Of a stretch of 5,358 nucleotides of DNA, positions 1 to 5,358 are shown piece by piece (within the stretch, counting starts at the first letter, position 1; the number at the start of each line of letters is the position of its first letter). Position numbers and translations under genes: made by a program. The DNA is taken from positions 1 through 5,358 of the forward strand of contig DNQL01000032.1 in assembly GCA_003500765.1 (NCBI GenBank). The letters run 5' to 3'. The notes beneath the pieces are model-generated. The model saw only the letters and a list, made by a program, of their open reading frames with translations, was not told where the DNA came from and ran no database searches. Source of the DNA: Elusimicrobiota bacterium. GTDB taxonomy: Bacteria; Elusimicrobiota; Elusimicrobia; Elusimicrobiales; UBA9959.

Positions 1-182
1 TGACCGGCGTGGCCGGCCCCGCGGGAGGGACGCCGGAGAAACCCGTCGGCACGGTCTTTTTCGGCGTATGCGGGCCGCGCGGCGTCACCACGCACAAGGC
101 CGCCTTCAGGGGAACGCGCGACTTCATACGGCTCTCCTCCGCCAACCGGCTGTTTGACCTGCTCGGAAAAATAATAGAATAG
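1..182 (+). CDS. cinA: CinA/PncC-type nicotinamide-nucleotide amidase, C-terminal end (5' truncated by window edge)
   Basis: The gene enters from the left edge. Its reading frame uses codons starting at base 3 and gives 60 complete codons before TAG at 180-182. The fragment opens with TGVAGPAGGTPEKPVGTV, which matches the glycine-rich TGxAGPxGGTxEKPVGTV signature of the CinA C-terminal domain. The ending, FRGTRDFIRLSSANRLFDLL, fits the family's closing F-x-G-x-R-x-x-(I/V)-R helix. Members of this family deamidate nicotinamide mononucleotide to nicotinate mononucleotide in pyridine-nucleotide salvage in the cytosol. The catalytic residues of the domain lie upstream of the window and cannot be checked. 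It is also not visible whether this is a stand-alone PncC or a full CinA with the N-terminal MoCF-like (COG1058) domain. All three Ile codons in the fragment are ATA. The next gene starts 35 bases downstream on the same strand, so the two may share a transcript. Confidence 0.88.
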   Translation, partial: TGVAGPAGGTPEKPVGTVFFGVCGPRGVTTHKAAFRGTRDFIRLSSANRLFDLLGKIIE

Positions 183-205
183 ACCCGCCCTAATAACGCA
201 ACTTC

Positions 206-211
206 AAGGAG
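206..211 (+). promoter_or_regulatory. Ribosome binding site of the thioredoxin lipoprotein gene
   Basis: AAGGAG lies six bases before the ATG at 218. It is a strong, well-spaced Shine-Dalgarno sequence that supports this start, which also gives an intact lipoprotein signal peptide. Confidence 0.8.
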
Positions 212-217
212 AGCCAG

Positions 218-781
218 ATGAAATTTTTGATGACCGCCGTAATACTTCCGGCCGCGCTGCTTGCCGCCGGCTGCAACAAAGCCCAGGACCCCGCCGCCGC
301 AACTGAAAAAGCCGCCGAAGCGGCCGTGGAGGCCGCCCTCGCGGCCGCCGTCCCGGGCTACGTCAAAGGCCCCACCTACTTCAACCTGCCGGAGCACAAG
401 GGCGGCAGGCTGGACCTGGCGGCGTACGCCGGCAAGCCGGTGATGGTCATGTTCTTCACCGAGACCTGCCCCTACTGCCGCAAAGCCGCGCCCTTCGTGC
501 AGGCCATAAACGCGGAGTACGAGGGCAAAGGACTCTCCGTCATGGCGGCCGCCCACGAGCGCGAAGCGGCCCCGGCGGGACGCTTCGTCAAGGATTTCGG
601 CATCACCTTCCCGGTCGCCTACGACGCGGCGGCTACGGCCCGCGCCTACCAGACCCGGGGCGTGCCCTACCTCTTCCTGCTCGACAGGGAACACAAGGTC
701 TACAATCTCTGGGCCGGCTACGATCCCTCATTCGACAAGGAGATCAAAAAATCCATAGAGGAAGTCCTGAAGAAGAGCTAG
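218..781 (+). CDS. Thioredoxin-fold lipoprotein (TlpA/ResA-like thiol-disulfide oxidoreductase)
   Basis: A 187-residue protein. Residues 1-18 form a signal peptide (Lys2, then a hydrophobic run) ending in LLAAGC, so Cys19 is the likely lipidated residue and the protein is probably membrane-tethered on the outer face of the cytoplasmic membrane or in the periplasm. Residues 21-44 are an Ala/Glu/Lys-rich linker. The thioredoxin fold covers about 50-187. It has the strand VMVMFF followed by the redox motif C84-P-Y-C87 and the cis-proline loop GVP (Pro150) before strand YLFLLDREHKV. The order of elements and the L-D-L-A-A-Y-A-G-K-P lead-in fit the TlpA/ResA/AhpC-TSA type, which reduces or exchanges disulfides in exported proteins or apocytochromes. 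The CPYC dipeptide is more typical of glutaredoxins, so the redox potential and partner cannot be predicted. No cytochrome-maturation gene is adjacent. The neighbours are a CinA-type gene 35 bases upstream and a membrane-anchored DUF155-like gene 34 bases downstream. The fold is clear; the specific function is not. Confidence 0.88.
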   Translation: MKFLMTAVILPAALLAAGCNKAQDPAAATEKAAEAAVEAALAAAVPGYVKGPTYFNLPEHKGGRLDLAAYAGKPVMVMFFTETCPYCRKAAPFVQAINAEYEGKGLSVMAAAHEREAAPAGRFVKDFGITFPVAYDAAATARAYQTRGVPYLFLLDREHKVYNLWAGYDPSFDKEIKKSIEEVLKKS

Positions 782-800
782 AGAATTTTCCGGGGGACGG

Positions 801-809
801 GGGAGAGGG
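801..809 (+). promoter_or_regulatory. Ribosome binding site of the DUF155-like gene
   Basis: GGGAGAGGG lies six bases before the ATG at 816, within a purine-rich stretch from 792 to 809. It is an imperfect but plausible Shine-Dalgarno sequence and favours the 816 start. Confidence 0.55.
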
Positions 810-815
810 CAATAA

Positions 816-1922
816 ATGGGCGTAACCGTAAATAAAGGAGCTATCCTGGTCCACCGCGTCTATGACGTGGCGGGCGAGATAGACCTGGCCGCGGCTGAAA
901 AACTGCTCGCGGCCGGGGCGCCCAGCTCCCGGTTCTCCCTGCGCACCGACACCCGCCGCGCCATAATAATAAAGGAAGCGCCCCTGCAGGTCCCGCTGGG
1001 CCGGGAGGACCTGAAGATCAACGGCGGCCTGACCGCGGAGGTCAGCGCCAAGCTCTGGGATTACGGCGTGATCTCGGTGACGCTCGAACTGCCCATACCG
1101 CCAGGCATAGAGTGGGCCGAACTGGTCCGGCTGGCCGACGCGCTGGAGGAATCAGACGAGCCCGACGCCCTGGCGCAGCGTCACAGGGACGCCCTGAAGT
1201 CCATCGTGACGCCCGCCATGAAGCAGGCCTCCGACTGGGGCGTCGCCGAGGACTACATCACCTACATAATAAACGAGGCCGGAGGGGTCACCGGGCCCCT
1301 GGACCTGCTGGAGAAGGCGGACGTGCCGTCCCTTCTCCTGGCCGAGAGCAAGGAGAAACTGTCGCGCAACTCGGCCGACTTTATAATGGAGAACGTGCTG
1401 CAGTACGCCCAGGGGGACCTGGCGGTGATAGACTGGAACTCCGCCCTGCTGGTGGAGCCGCAGGACCAGCGCGACGTGGCCGACGTCATAGAATTCTCGC
1501 TGACCCACCTGATGGAGTTCCGGTACTACGACGACAAGCTCAACGCCAAGCTCGACCTGCTCTACGACACCATAGAGGGCAAGCGGGAGAACACCTGGAA
1601 CTTCTTCAGGAATTTCTACGCCGACATCGCCGAAGAGGCCAGCCGGCAGTACATAGAGTTCTCGGAGTTCCTGGAGCGGATAGAGAACTCGCTCAAGACC
1701 GTCGGGGATCCTTACCTCGCCACGGTGTTCAGGGCCTCGTCGCACCAGTTCCGGTTCGACGACTGGCGCAAGAACATCTCGCGCAAGATGGATAACCTGG
1801 CGCAGATAACCCAGATGCTGCAGGTAGAGGTCAACTCCAGGCGGGGACACCTCCTGGAGACCATAATAATACTGCTGATAGCGATAGAGATAATCCCCGT
1901 CTTTTACGACGCCTTCAGATAA
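816..1922 (+). CDS. DUF155/RMD1-like protein with C-terminal membrane anchor, function unknown
   Basis: A 368-residue protein with no signal peptide. The first 130 residues look like a mixed alpha/beta domain (VYDVAGEIDL near 15-24, then WDYGVISVTLELPIP at 81-95). The middle and C-terminal half is strongly helical. At its end lies a single hydrophobic segment, ETIIILLIAIEIIPVFY (about 348-364), followed by only four residues. The arrangement LNAKLDLLYDTI (242-253), a long charged helical region, a closely linked basic residue and His345-Leu-Leu-Glu348, then an Ile-rich membrane segment with an internal Glu resembles the DUF155 family. That family includes yeast RMD1 and mitochondrial RMND1/Mrx10, whose bacterial members have no established biochemical role. 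The assignment rests on recalled motif order and is moderate. The bulk of the protein would face the cytoplasm, with a tail anchor in the membrane. Codon use is striking: 21 of 29 Ile codons are ATA. It probably closes the + strand operon; its stop is 11 bases from the stop of the converging peptidase gene. Confidence 0.72.
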   Translation: MGVTVNKGAILVHRVYDVAGEIDLAAAEKLLAAGAPSSRFSLRTDTRRAIIIKEAPLQVPLGREDLKINGGLTAEVSAKLWDYGVISVTLELPIPPGIEWAELVRLADALEESDEPDALAQRHRDALKSIVTPAMKQASDWGVAEDYITYIINEAGGVTGPLDLLEKADVPSLLLAESKEKLSRNSADFIMENVLQYAQGDLAVIDWNSALLVEPQDQRDVADVIEFSLTHLMEFRYYDDKLNAKLDLLYDTIEGKRENTWNFFRNFYADIAEEASRQYIEFSEFLERIENSLKTVGDPYLATVFRASSHQFRFDDWRKNISRKMDNLAQITQMLQVEVNSRRGHLLETIIILLIAIEIIPVFYDAFR

Positions 1923-1933
1923 ACCCGGTACGG

Positions 1934-3142
1934 TCAGTCCCCGAAAGCTTCCGGCATCAGCCGCCTGGCCTCGGCCAGGAAGGCCTTCTTGTCGCGCACC
2001 GGGGGGCCGCCGCCGGAACGGTGCTTTATGGTCAGGAAGTTGACATAGCGGCCGTTGGCCTTGACCCTGAAGTCCAGGTGGGGGCCCGTGGACAGCCCGC
2101 TGGAACCGACATAGGCGATGAGATCCCCCTGCTTCACTCGCTTGCCCCGCTTAAGACCCTTAGCGTAGCGGCTGAGGTGGCCGTAGGTGGTCACGTAGCC
2201 CAGGGAGTGCTTTACCTCCACGTAGCGGCCGTAGCCGCCTTTCCATCCCACGAAAGTCACTACCCCGTCGGCCACCGAAGAGACCGGCGTTCCCGTAGGG
2301 GCGGCGTAGTCTATGCCGAGATGGGGCCGCACGATTTTCAGCACCGGGTGCCGGCGCGCGTGGGTAAAATAAGAAGAGATGCGCCTGTACTGCAGCGGCG
2401 CGCGGAGGAAAAGGCTGCGCAGAGATTCTCCTTTCTCGTCGTAGTACCCGTCGCCGTGTCGGAAGGCCAGCTTGCGGCCCGCCTCTTTCCCGTCGTAGAC
2501 GCCAGCCAGTATCCGCCGGCCCGCGCTGCGCCCGTTCTCCGCCGTGCGCTGCTCGTAGACCACCTCATAGGCGTCACCCTCGCGCACTTCGGTCAGGAAG
2601 TCCACCGACCAGGAGAAGATGTCGGCAAAATCCAGTATGGTCTCGGCCGGCACCCCCGAGGCGCTCATCGACTCCCAGAGCGAGGAAGATATGGAGCCTT
2701 TGAGGCGCAGCGTCTCCACCGTCACCGAGAGGGAGGATATCTCCAGGGAGTAGCCGCTTTCGGCCGGCAGCACTACGTAACGCGAAAGCCCTTTGAGCAC
2801 GTAGGCGTTGACCAGAGCTCCCGAGGTGGAAAGTACCACGCCGTACTCGTCGGAGGGGGAGAGTCTGCGCAGGTTGAGTTTTTTGCGAAGGACGGCGGAG
2901 ACCCCCGCGGTCTCGGCCGGCGTGAGGCCGGCCGCGGAGAGATGAGAAGAGAGAATGCCCGTGACCGGGCCGCTGGATATCACGAAGAGCGGCGGGGAAG
3001 GGAGGAAGATAGACCCCCTGCCGGCGACGAAGAGCCCGGCCGCGATCATGGCGGCGGCGGCGACGGCGAAAGCCGCGATCGCCCTTTCCCGGTAGCGGAT
3101 ACCGGAAGCGAGCTGACGGACCCGCCTTTCCATCTTCCTCAT
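1934..3142 (-). CDS. M23 family metallopeptidase, MepM/ShyA-type murein endopeptidase, membrane anchored
   Basis: A 402-residue protein. The N-terminus is rich in arginine (eight Arg/Lys in residues 2-20), followed by a hydrophobic helix at about 21-41. It therefore looks like an uncleaved signal anchor, with the rest of the protein outside the cytoplasmic membrane. Residues about 58-145 and 150-250 correspond to the two N-terminal regulatory regions seen in MepM, ShyA and Csd3; the second includes IFSWSVDFLTEVREGDAYEV and ESLRSLFLRAPLQYRRISS. The LytM/M23 domain follows at about 255-372, with zinc motif H274-x-x-x-D278 in RPHLGIDYAAPTGTPV and the catalytic His322 in TTYGHLS. The last motif is H355-L-D357 instead of the usual HxH. 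Family enzymes cleave peptide cross-links in peptidoglycan to allow wall growth. The start at 3142 overlaps the TGA of the upstream glutamine synthetase gene by one base (TGATG). An alternative ATG at 3133 is three codons inside and has its purines too close for a good Shine-Dalgarno. The length is near that of E. coli MepM. Confidence 0.93.
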   Translation of the reverse strand: MRKMERRVRQLASGIRYRERAIAAFAVAAAAMIAAGLFVAGRGSIFLPSPPLFVISSGPVTGILSSHLSAAGLTPAETAGVSAVLRKKLNLRRLSPSDEYGVVLSTSGALVNAYVLKGLSRYVVLPAESGYSLEISSLSVTVETLRLKGSISSSLWESMSASGVPAETILDFADIFSWSVDFLTEVREGDAYEVVYEQRTAENGRSAGRRILAGVYDGKEAGRKLAFRHGDGYYDEKGESLRSLFLRAPLQYRRISSYFTHARRHPVLKIVRPHLGIDYAAPTGTPVSSVADGVVTFVGWKGGYGRYVEVKHSLGYVTTYGHLSRYAKGLKRGKRVKQGDLIAYVGSSGLSTGPHLDFRVKANGRYVNFLTIKHRSGGGPPVRDKKAFLAEARRLMPEAFGD

Positions 3143-4641
3143 CAGCAGTAGAGGTGCTCCTCTACGAGCTTCTTTATTTCCTCTTCCTTGCCGTAGAGCC
3201 TCTCGCTCAGGCTGCGGTCGTCGTAGGCGCAGAGCTTGCGCGCGGCCGCGTCTATCACCCCGGCAGGGAAGACCCCGCCGCGCTCATAGACGGCCCGCTC
3301 TTTCTCCAGCGCCTCGGCCGACTCCACGCAGGAAGCCGGCAGGCTGGGGAACTTCTCCTTCAGGGCGGAGTTCTCCTTGTGGAAGATGTTCTTGTCGACG
3401 AAATGGTTTTCGGCGAACTTCAGCGCGTCCTTCATCCTGAAGCCGTCGAGGGCGGCCATGACCAGGCCGGCCAGGAACAGGTGCACATTGGCCGACCCGT
3501 CGGCGGAGCGGAACTCCACCGTCTGGCTGGGCTCCACGCTGTGGGCCTCCCTCGCGGACGAAGGATTGGCGTCCTTTATCATGCCAGCGGCGTTGCTCCA
3601 GCCCAGCGGGATGCGGACCAGCGCGGAACGGTTGCGGTAGCCCCAGCAGACGTTTATCGGCGCCTCCTGGTGCGGGACCAGGCGCAGGTAGGAGGTCGGG
3701 ACCGTGTTGCCGAAGGCCGTCAGGGAACGGGCCGACGAAAGGAAACCGGCTATCAGCTTCCTGGCCTCCGCGCTCAGCTCGTGCCCGGAGCCGCTCATGG
3801 CGCTCCGGCCGCCGCGGTAGAGGCAGGTGTGAAAATGCATGCCGGAACCGGCGTGCCCTATCGATATTTTAGGGGCGAAGGAGACGGTAACCCCGTGCTT
3901 CAGCCCGATGCCGGAAAGTATCCACCTGGCCACTGAGAGCTGGTCGGCGGCGGCGCAGGCCTCGACGGGCAGGAACTCTATCTCCTGCTGGCTCATCTCG
4001 GCGTCCTCCGTGCGGATAAAACCCACCTCGGAATGGCCGTACTTGATATTGCCGCCGGATTCGGCTATCGCGGCCATGGCATCCCGCCGCAGCCCCTCCC
4101 ACTTGGAGAAAGGCCAGGATTCGTGATAGCCCCGCTGCGCGCCCGTGGGATAAAGGGGATTCTTCGGCGCTATGACGTAATACTCCAGCTCCCCCAGGGC
4201 GCGGAATTCCAGCCCCGTCTCCTTCCTGAACAGCGCGCAGGCCTTGCGCAGTATGGTATCCGGAGCGCTGGAGAAAGGGGAACCGTCGGGAGTGTAGAAA
4301 GAGCAGAGGATGTCCACGGAAGGCTGCTCGAAGAAAGGGTTTACGAAAGCGGTACTGTAGCGCGGCACGACATAAAGATCGCTGGACGCCGCGTCTATAC
4401 CCTTGAAGAGGCTGGAGCCGTCGGCGCGCTCGCCGGCTGAGAGGATGCGGTCGAGATACTTTTCGTCGTTGATGGCGAAGTTGAGTGTCTTCAGGCGTCC
4501 GTCGCCGGCCGCGTAGCGGAAATTCACCAGTTTCACGCCTTTGGCCTTCACGTAACGGATGATATCCTTCTTGGTAAAGTCCTTCGGCTGCTTGTCCAGG
4601 AAAGCTGCGATCTTGTTGGCGTGTATCTTCGCGGAAGGCAT
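3142..4641 (-). CDS. glnA: Type I glutamine synthetase, divergent, lacking the adenylylation tyrosine
   Basis: A 499-residue cytoplasmic enzyme that makes glutamine from glutamate, ammonia and ATP. The beta-grasp N-terminal domain has the A-D74-G-S-S-L-F-K-G-I motif. The catalytic domain has E151-L-E153 (metal site), E212 and E220 in TEDAEMSQQEIEF, and H269 in SGMHFH. It also has R320 and E326 in SYLRLVPHQEAP, R336 and R338 in WGYRNRSALVRIP, and E376-F-R378 in EFRSADGSANV. All expected metal, glutamate and ATP ligands can therefore be placed. It is about 30 residues longer than the 468-residue enterobacterial enzyme, partly through about 20 extra residues at the N-terminus. The position matching the regulatory Tyr397 loop (DKNLY in enterobacteria) reads DKNIF, with Phe420, so control by adenylylation is unlikely. 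The ATG at 4641 has an AAGGAG eight bases upstream. It is the first gene of a two-gene unit with the M23 peptidase, whose start overlaps its stop. A related gamma-glutamyl ligase is possible but less likely, because the whole GS active site is kept. Confidence 0.9.
   Translation of the reverse strand: MPSAKIHANKIAAFLDKQPKDFTKKDIIRYVKAKGVKLVNFRYAAGDGRLKTLNFAINDEKYLDRILSAGERADGSSLFKGIDAASSDLYVVPRYSTAFVNPFFEQPSVDILCSFYTPDGSPFSSAPDTILRKACALFRKETGLEFRALGELEYYVIAPKNPLYPTGAQRGYHESWPFSKWEGLRRDAMAAIAESGGNIKYGHSEVGFIRTEDAEMSQQEIEFLPVEACAAADQLSVARWILSGIGLKHGVTVSFAPKISIGHAGSGMHFHTCLYRGGRSAMSGSGHELSAEARKLIAGFLSSARSLTAFGNTVPTSYLRLVPHQEAPINVCWGYRNRSALVRIPLGWSNAAGMIKDANPSSAREAHSVEPSQTVEFRSADGSANVHLFLAGLVMAALDGFRMKDALKFAENHFVDKNIFHKENSALKEKFPSLPASCVESAEALEKERAVYERGGVFPAGVIDAAARKLCAYDDRSLSERLYGKEEEIKKLVEEHLYC
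3148..3165 (-). promoter_or_regulatory. Hairpin covering the Shine-Dalgarno of the M23 peptidase gene
   Basis: GTAGAGG and CCTCTAC form a perfect 7-bp inverted repeat around a four-base loop (AGCA on the - strand). It is made from the last codons of the glutamine synthetase gene. The only Shine-Dalgarno-like sequence before the peptidase ATG, AGGAG at 3157-3161, is in the 5' arm and loop and is 14 bases from the start. In the mRNA it would be paired unless a ribosome finishing glnA opened it. There is no U-run after it, so it is not a terminator. The structure is seen; its role in translational coupling is inferred. Confidence 0.5.
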
Positions 4642-4649
4642 TTCGTGTT

Positions 4650-4655
4650 CTCCTT
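4650..4655 (-). promoter_or_regulatory. Ribosome binding site of glnA
   Basis: AAGGAG on the - strand, with eight bases between it and the ATG at 4641. It is a strong Shine-Dalgarno sequence and fixes the start that gives the extended N-terminus. Confidence 0.8.
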
Positions 4656-4670
4656 AATGAACGGCACTAA

Positions 4671-4698
4671 ATCTTACAAACTTTTCGCCGGGCGTAAA
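4671..4698 (-). promoter_or_regulatory. Candidate sigma70-type promoter of glnA-peptidase unit
   Basis: On the - strand, TTTACG (4698-4693) and TAAGAT (4676-4671) are separated by 16 bases; each hexamer matches four of six consensus bases. An A/T-rich stretch at 4708-4721 lies just upstream and could serve as an UP-like element. Transcription would start about 25 bases before the glnA ATG. This is a prediction from consensus only. Confidence 0.35.
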
Positions 4699-4700
4699 AT
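4673..4700 (+). promoter_or_regulatory. Candidate sigma70-type promoter of the helical-repeat gene
   Basis: CTTACA (4673-4678; four of six) and TAAAAT (4695-4700; five of six) are separated by 16 bases. This gives a start point near 4707 and a leader of about 15 bases before the ATG at 4722. It sits almost exactly on top of the candidate glnA promoter on the other strand. Confidence 0.35.
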
Positions 4701-4721
4701 ACCGGACTGTATTTTTATATC

Positions 4722-5358
4722 ATGAACGGTAAGATGAACCGGCAGGACCCGCTCGAAGCCATTGAAAACGCGGCAGACTCCCTTATCGCATCGGGAAGGC
4801 CCGGCGACGCGGTACGGCTCGCTTTCGAGGCGGCGATGAAGGTCCCCGGCAGTTCCCGGGCGGCCCGCGCCCTGGAAAAAACGCTAAGCCGTACCGCCGG
4901 CGCAGACTCGGCCGGGCGGCTCTACGCCAGACTGCTGGCCACGGGACGGGCGGTGTCCGACCACCATTACAGCCTGGCCATGTTCCGCAAGCGAGCCGGC
5001 GATCATGCCGGGATGCGCGCCGCCTTCGAAGGACTCCTGTCCTCCGCAGGCCCTTCGACGGAGATACACCGCTACATAGCCCTTTGCTCCCTGGACAGAT
5101 ACGCCGAAGCCTTCGCGGAGGCCGAACGCATATGCGCGGCTCCTCCGCCGGGAGAACCGGTCCTCTCCCGGTTATGGAACCCGTGGGGCGACCGCTCGAC
5201 CAGTCTGCCGTCCGGCTTTATGCCGGCCCGGCTGGCGGCCCTGCGCCGCTCCGCCCTGCCGCCTGAAACGCGCAAATACGGGCCGTTCCTCGCCGGCGCC
5301 ATGCTTCTCTACATGGGCAGGACGGAAGAAGCGCTCCGCGAATTCGGCGCGCTGCCGC
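4722..5358 (+). CDS. Helical (TPR-like) repeat protein, N-terminal part; runs off the window
   Basis: An open frame of 212 codons from ATG 4722 without a stop to the window edge. The protein is Ala-, Arg- and Leu-rich and appears almost wholly alpha-helical. Several helix pairs have TPR-like spacing and composition: ENAADSLIASGRPGDAVRLA (15-34), a pair around 84-106, one at about 116-137 (IALCSLDRYAEAFAEAERI) and YMGRTEEALREFGAL (197-211). Between them, residues 151-166 (LWNPWGDRSTSLPSGF) break the pattern with a Trp/Pro/Gly-rich loop. There is no signal peptide or membrane segment, so this part is probably cytoplasmic and involved in protein contacts. A catalytic domain could follow beyond the window. 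There is no good Shine-Dalgarno before 4722; the in-frame ATG at 4734 (Met5), with weak GGTAAG before it, is an alternative. The frame has the same high GC third positions as its neighbours, which supports real coding. I do not recognise a specific family. Confidence 0.78.
   Translation, partial: MNGKMNRQDPLEAIENAADSLIASGRPGDAVRLAFEAAMKVPGSSRAARALEKTLSRTAGADSAGRLYARLLATGRAVSDHHYSLAMFRKRAGDHAGMRAAFEGLLSSAGPSTEIHRYIALCSLDRYAEAFAEAERICAAPPPGEPVLSRLWNPWGDRSTSLPSGFMPARLAALRRSALPPETRKYGPFLAGAMLLYMGRTEEALREFGALP

Noticed and set aside
1152..1850. A 232-codon open frame on the - strand, and a 227-codon + frame at 1112-1795, within the DUF155-like gene
   Set aside because: Both are shadows of the better supported frame, which has a membrane segment, a ribosome binding site and an operon position. 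Their composition is low-complexity Arg/Gly or Val/Leu.
1964..1979. Inverted repeat CCTGGCC-TC-GGCCAGG as a terminator for the converging genes
   Set aside because: It lies inside the last codons of the peptidase gene, has no T-run on either side, and the two-base loop would shorten the stem. GC-rich coding DNA makes such repeats by chance.
2021..3151. A 376-codon open frame on the + strand opposite the M23 peptidase gene
   Set aside because: It lies fully opposite a gene with clear M23 motifs, its translation has no recognisable domain and is full of Arg/Gly/Val as expected from the antisense of GC-rich coding DNA, and it has no convincing ribosome binding site.
3154..3936. A 260-codon open frame on the + strand opposite glnA
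   Set aside because: It is antisense to a complete glutamine synthetase; the composition is typical of a shadow frame.
4675..4690. A sigma54-like site upstream of glnA on the - strand (CGGCGAAAAGTTTGTA)
   Set aside because: The -24 GG and TTG parts fit, but the nearly invariant GC at -12 is GT and only about 7 of 11 consensus positions match. No enhancer-like site is visible in the short region.
5072..5302. Short - strand open frames opposite the start of the helical-repeat gene (also 4884-5069)
   Set aside because: They are antisense to a longer continuous frame with consistent coding composition and show no domain or start signal.

Overview
This is a GC-rich bacterial chromosomal segment, densely packed with housekeeping-type genes. 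It contains no RNA gene, mobile element, CRISPR array or long non-coding stretch; the largest gap is about 80 bases. Although the DNA is GC-rich, isoleucine is very often encoded by ATA. In the gene at 816-1922, 21 of 29 Ile codons are ATA, 8 are ATC and none is ATT. ATA is normally rare in GC-rich bacteria. Together with the membrane-anchored peptidase, a diderm-type lipoprotein thioredoxin and the divergent glutamine synthetase, this makes me think of a lineage such as Elusimicrobiota. That placement is an inference and cannot be proven from the window.

Left block (1-1922, + strand): the last 60 complete codons of a CinA/PncC-type nicotinamide-nucleotide amidase domain, then a thioredoxin-fold lipoprotein with a CPYC active site (218-781), then a 368-residue protein with a C-terminal membrane anchor that resembles the DUF155/RMD1 family (816-1922). 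The gaps are 35 and 34 bases, each of the last two genes has its own Shine-Dalgarno sequence, and no terminator is visible between them. They are probably co-transcribed.

Middle block (1934-4641, - strand): a divergent type I glutamine synthetase (3142-4641), followed by an M23 zinc metallopeptidase of the MepM/ShyA cell-wall endopeptidase type (1934-3142). Stop and start codons overlap by one base (TGATG). The peptidase Shine-Dalgarno sequence lies in a perfect 7-bp hairpin formed by the end of the synthetase gene, which suggests translational coupling. This block converges on the left block with only 11 bases between the stop codons.

Right block (4642-5358): a divergent intergenic region of 80 bases with almost completely superimposed promoter-like sequences on the two strands, then the start of a + strand gene that runs off the window. 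That gene encodes an alpha-helical, TPR-like repeat protein of unknown function.

I see no evidence of a defence system or another wholly new system. The most interesting points are the hairpin-coupled glnA/peptidase pair, loss of the adenylylation tyrosine in the synthetase, an HxD variant of the peptidase HxH zinc motif, and the heavy ATA usage.
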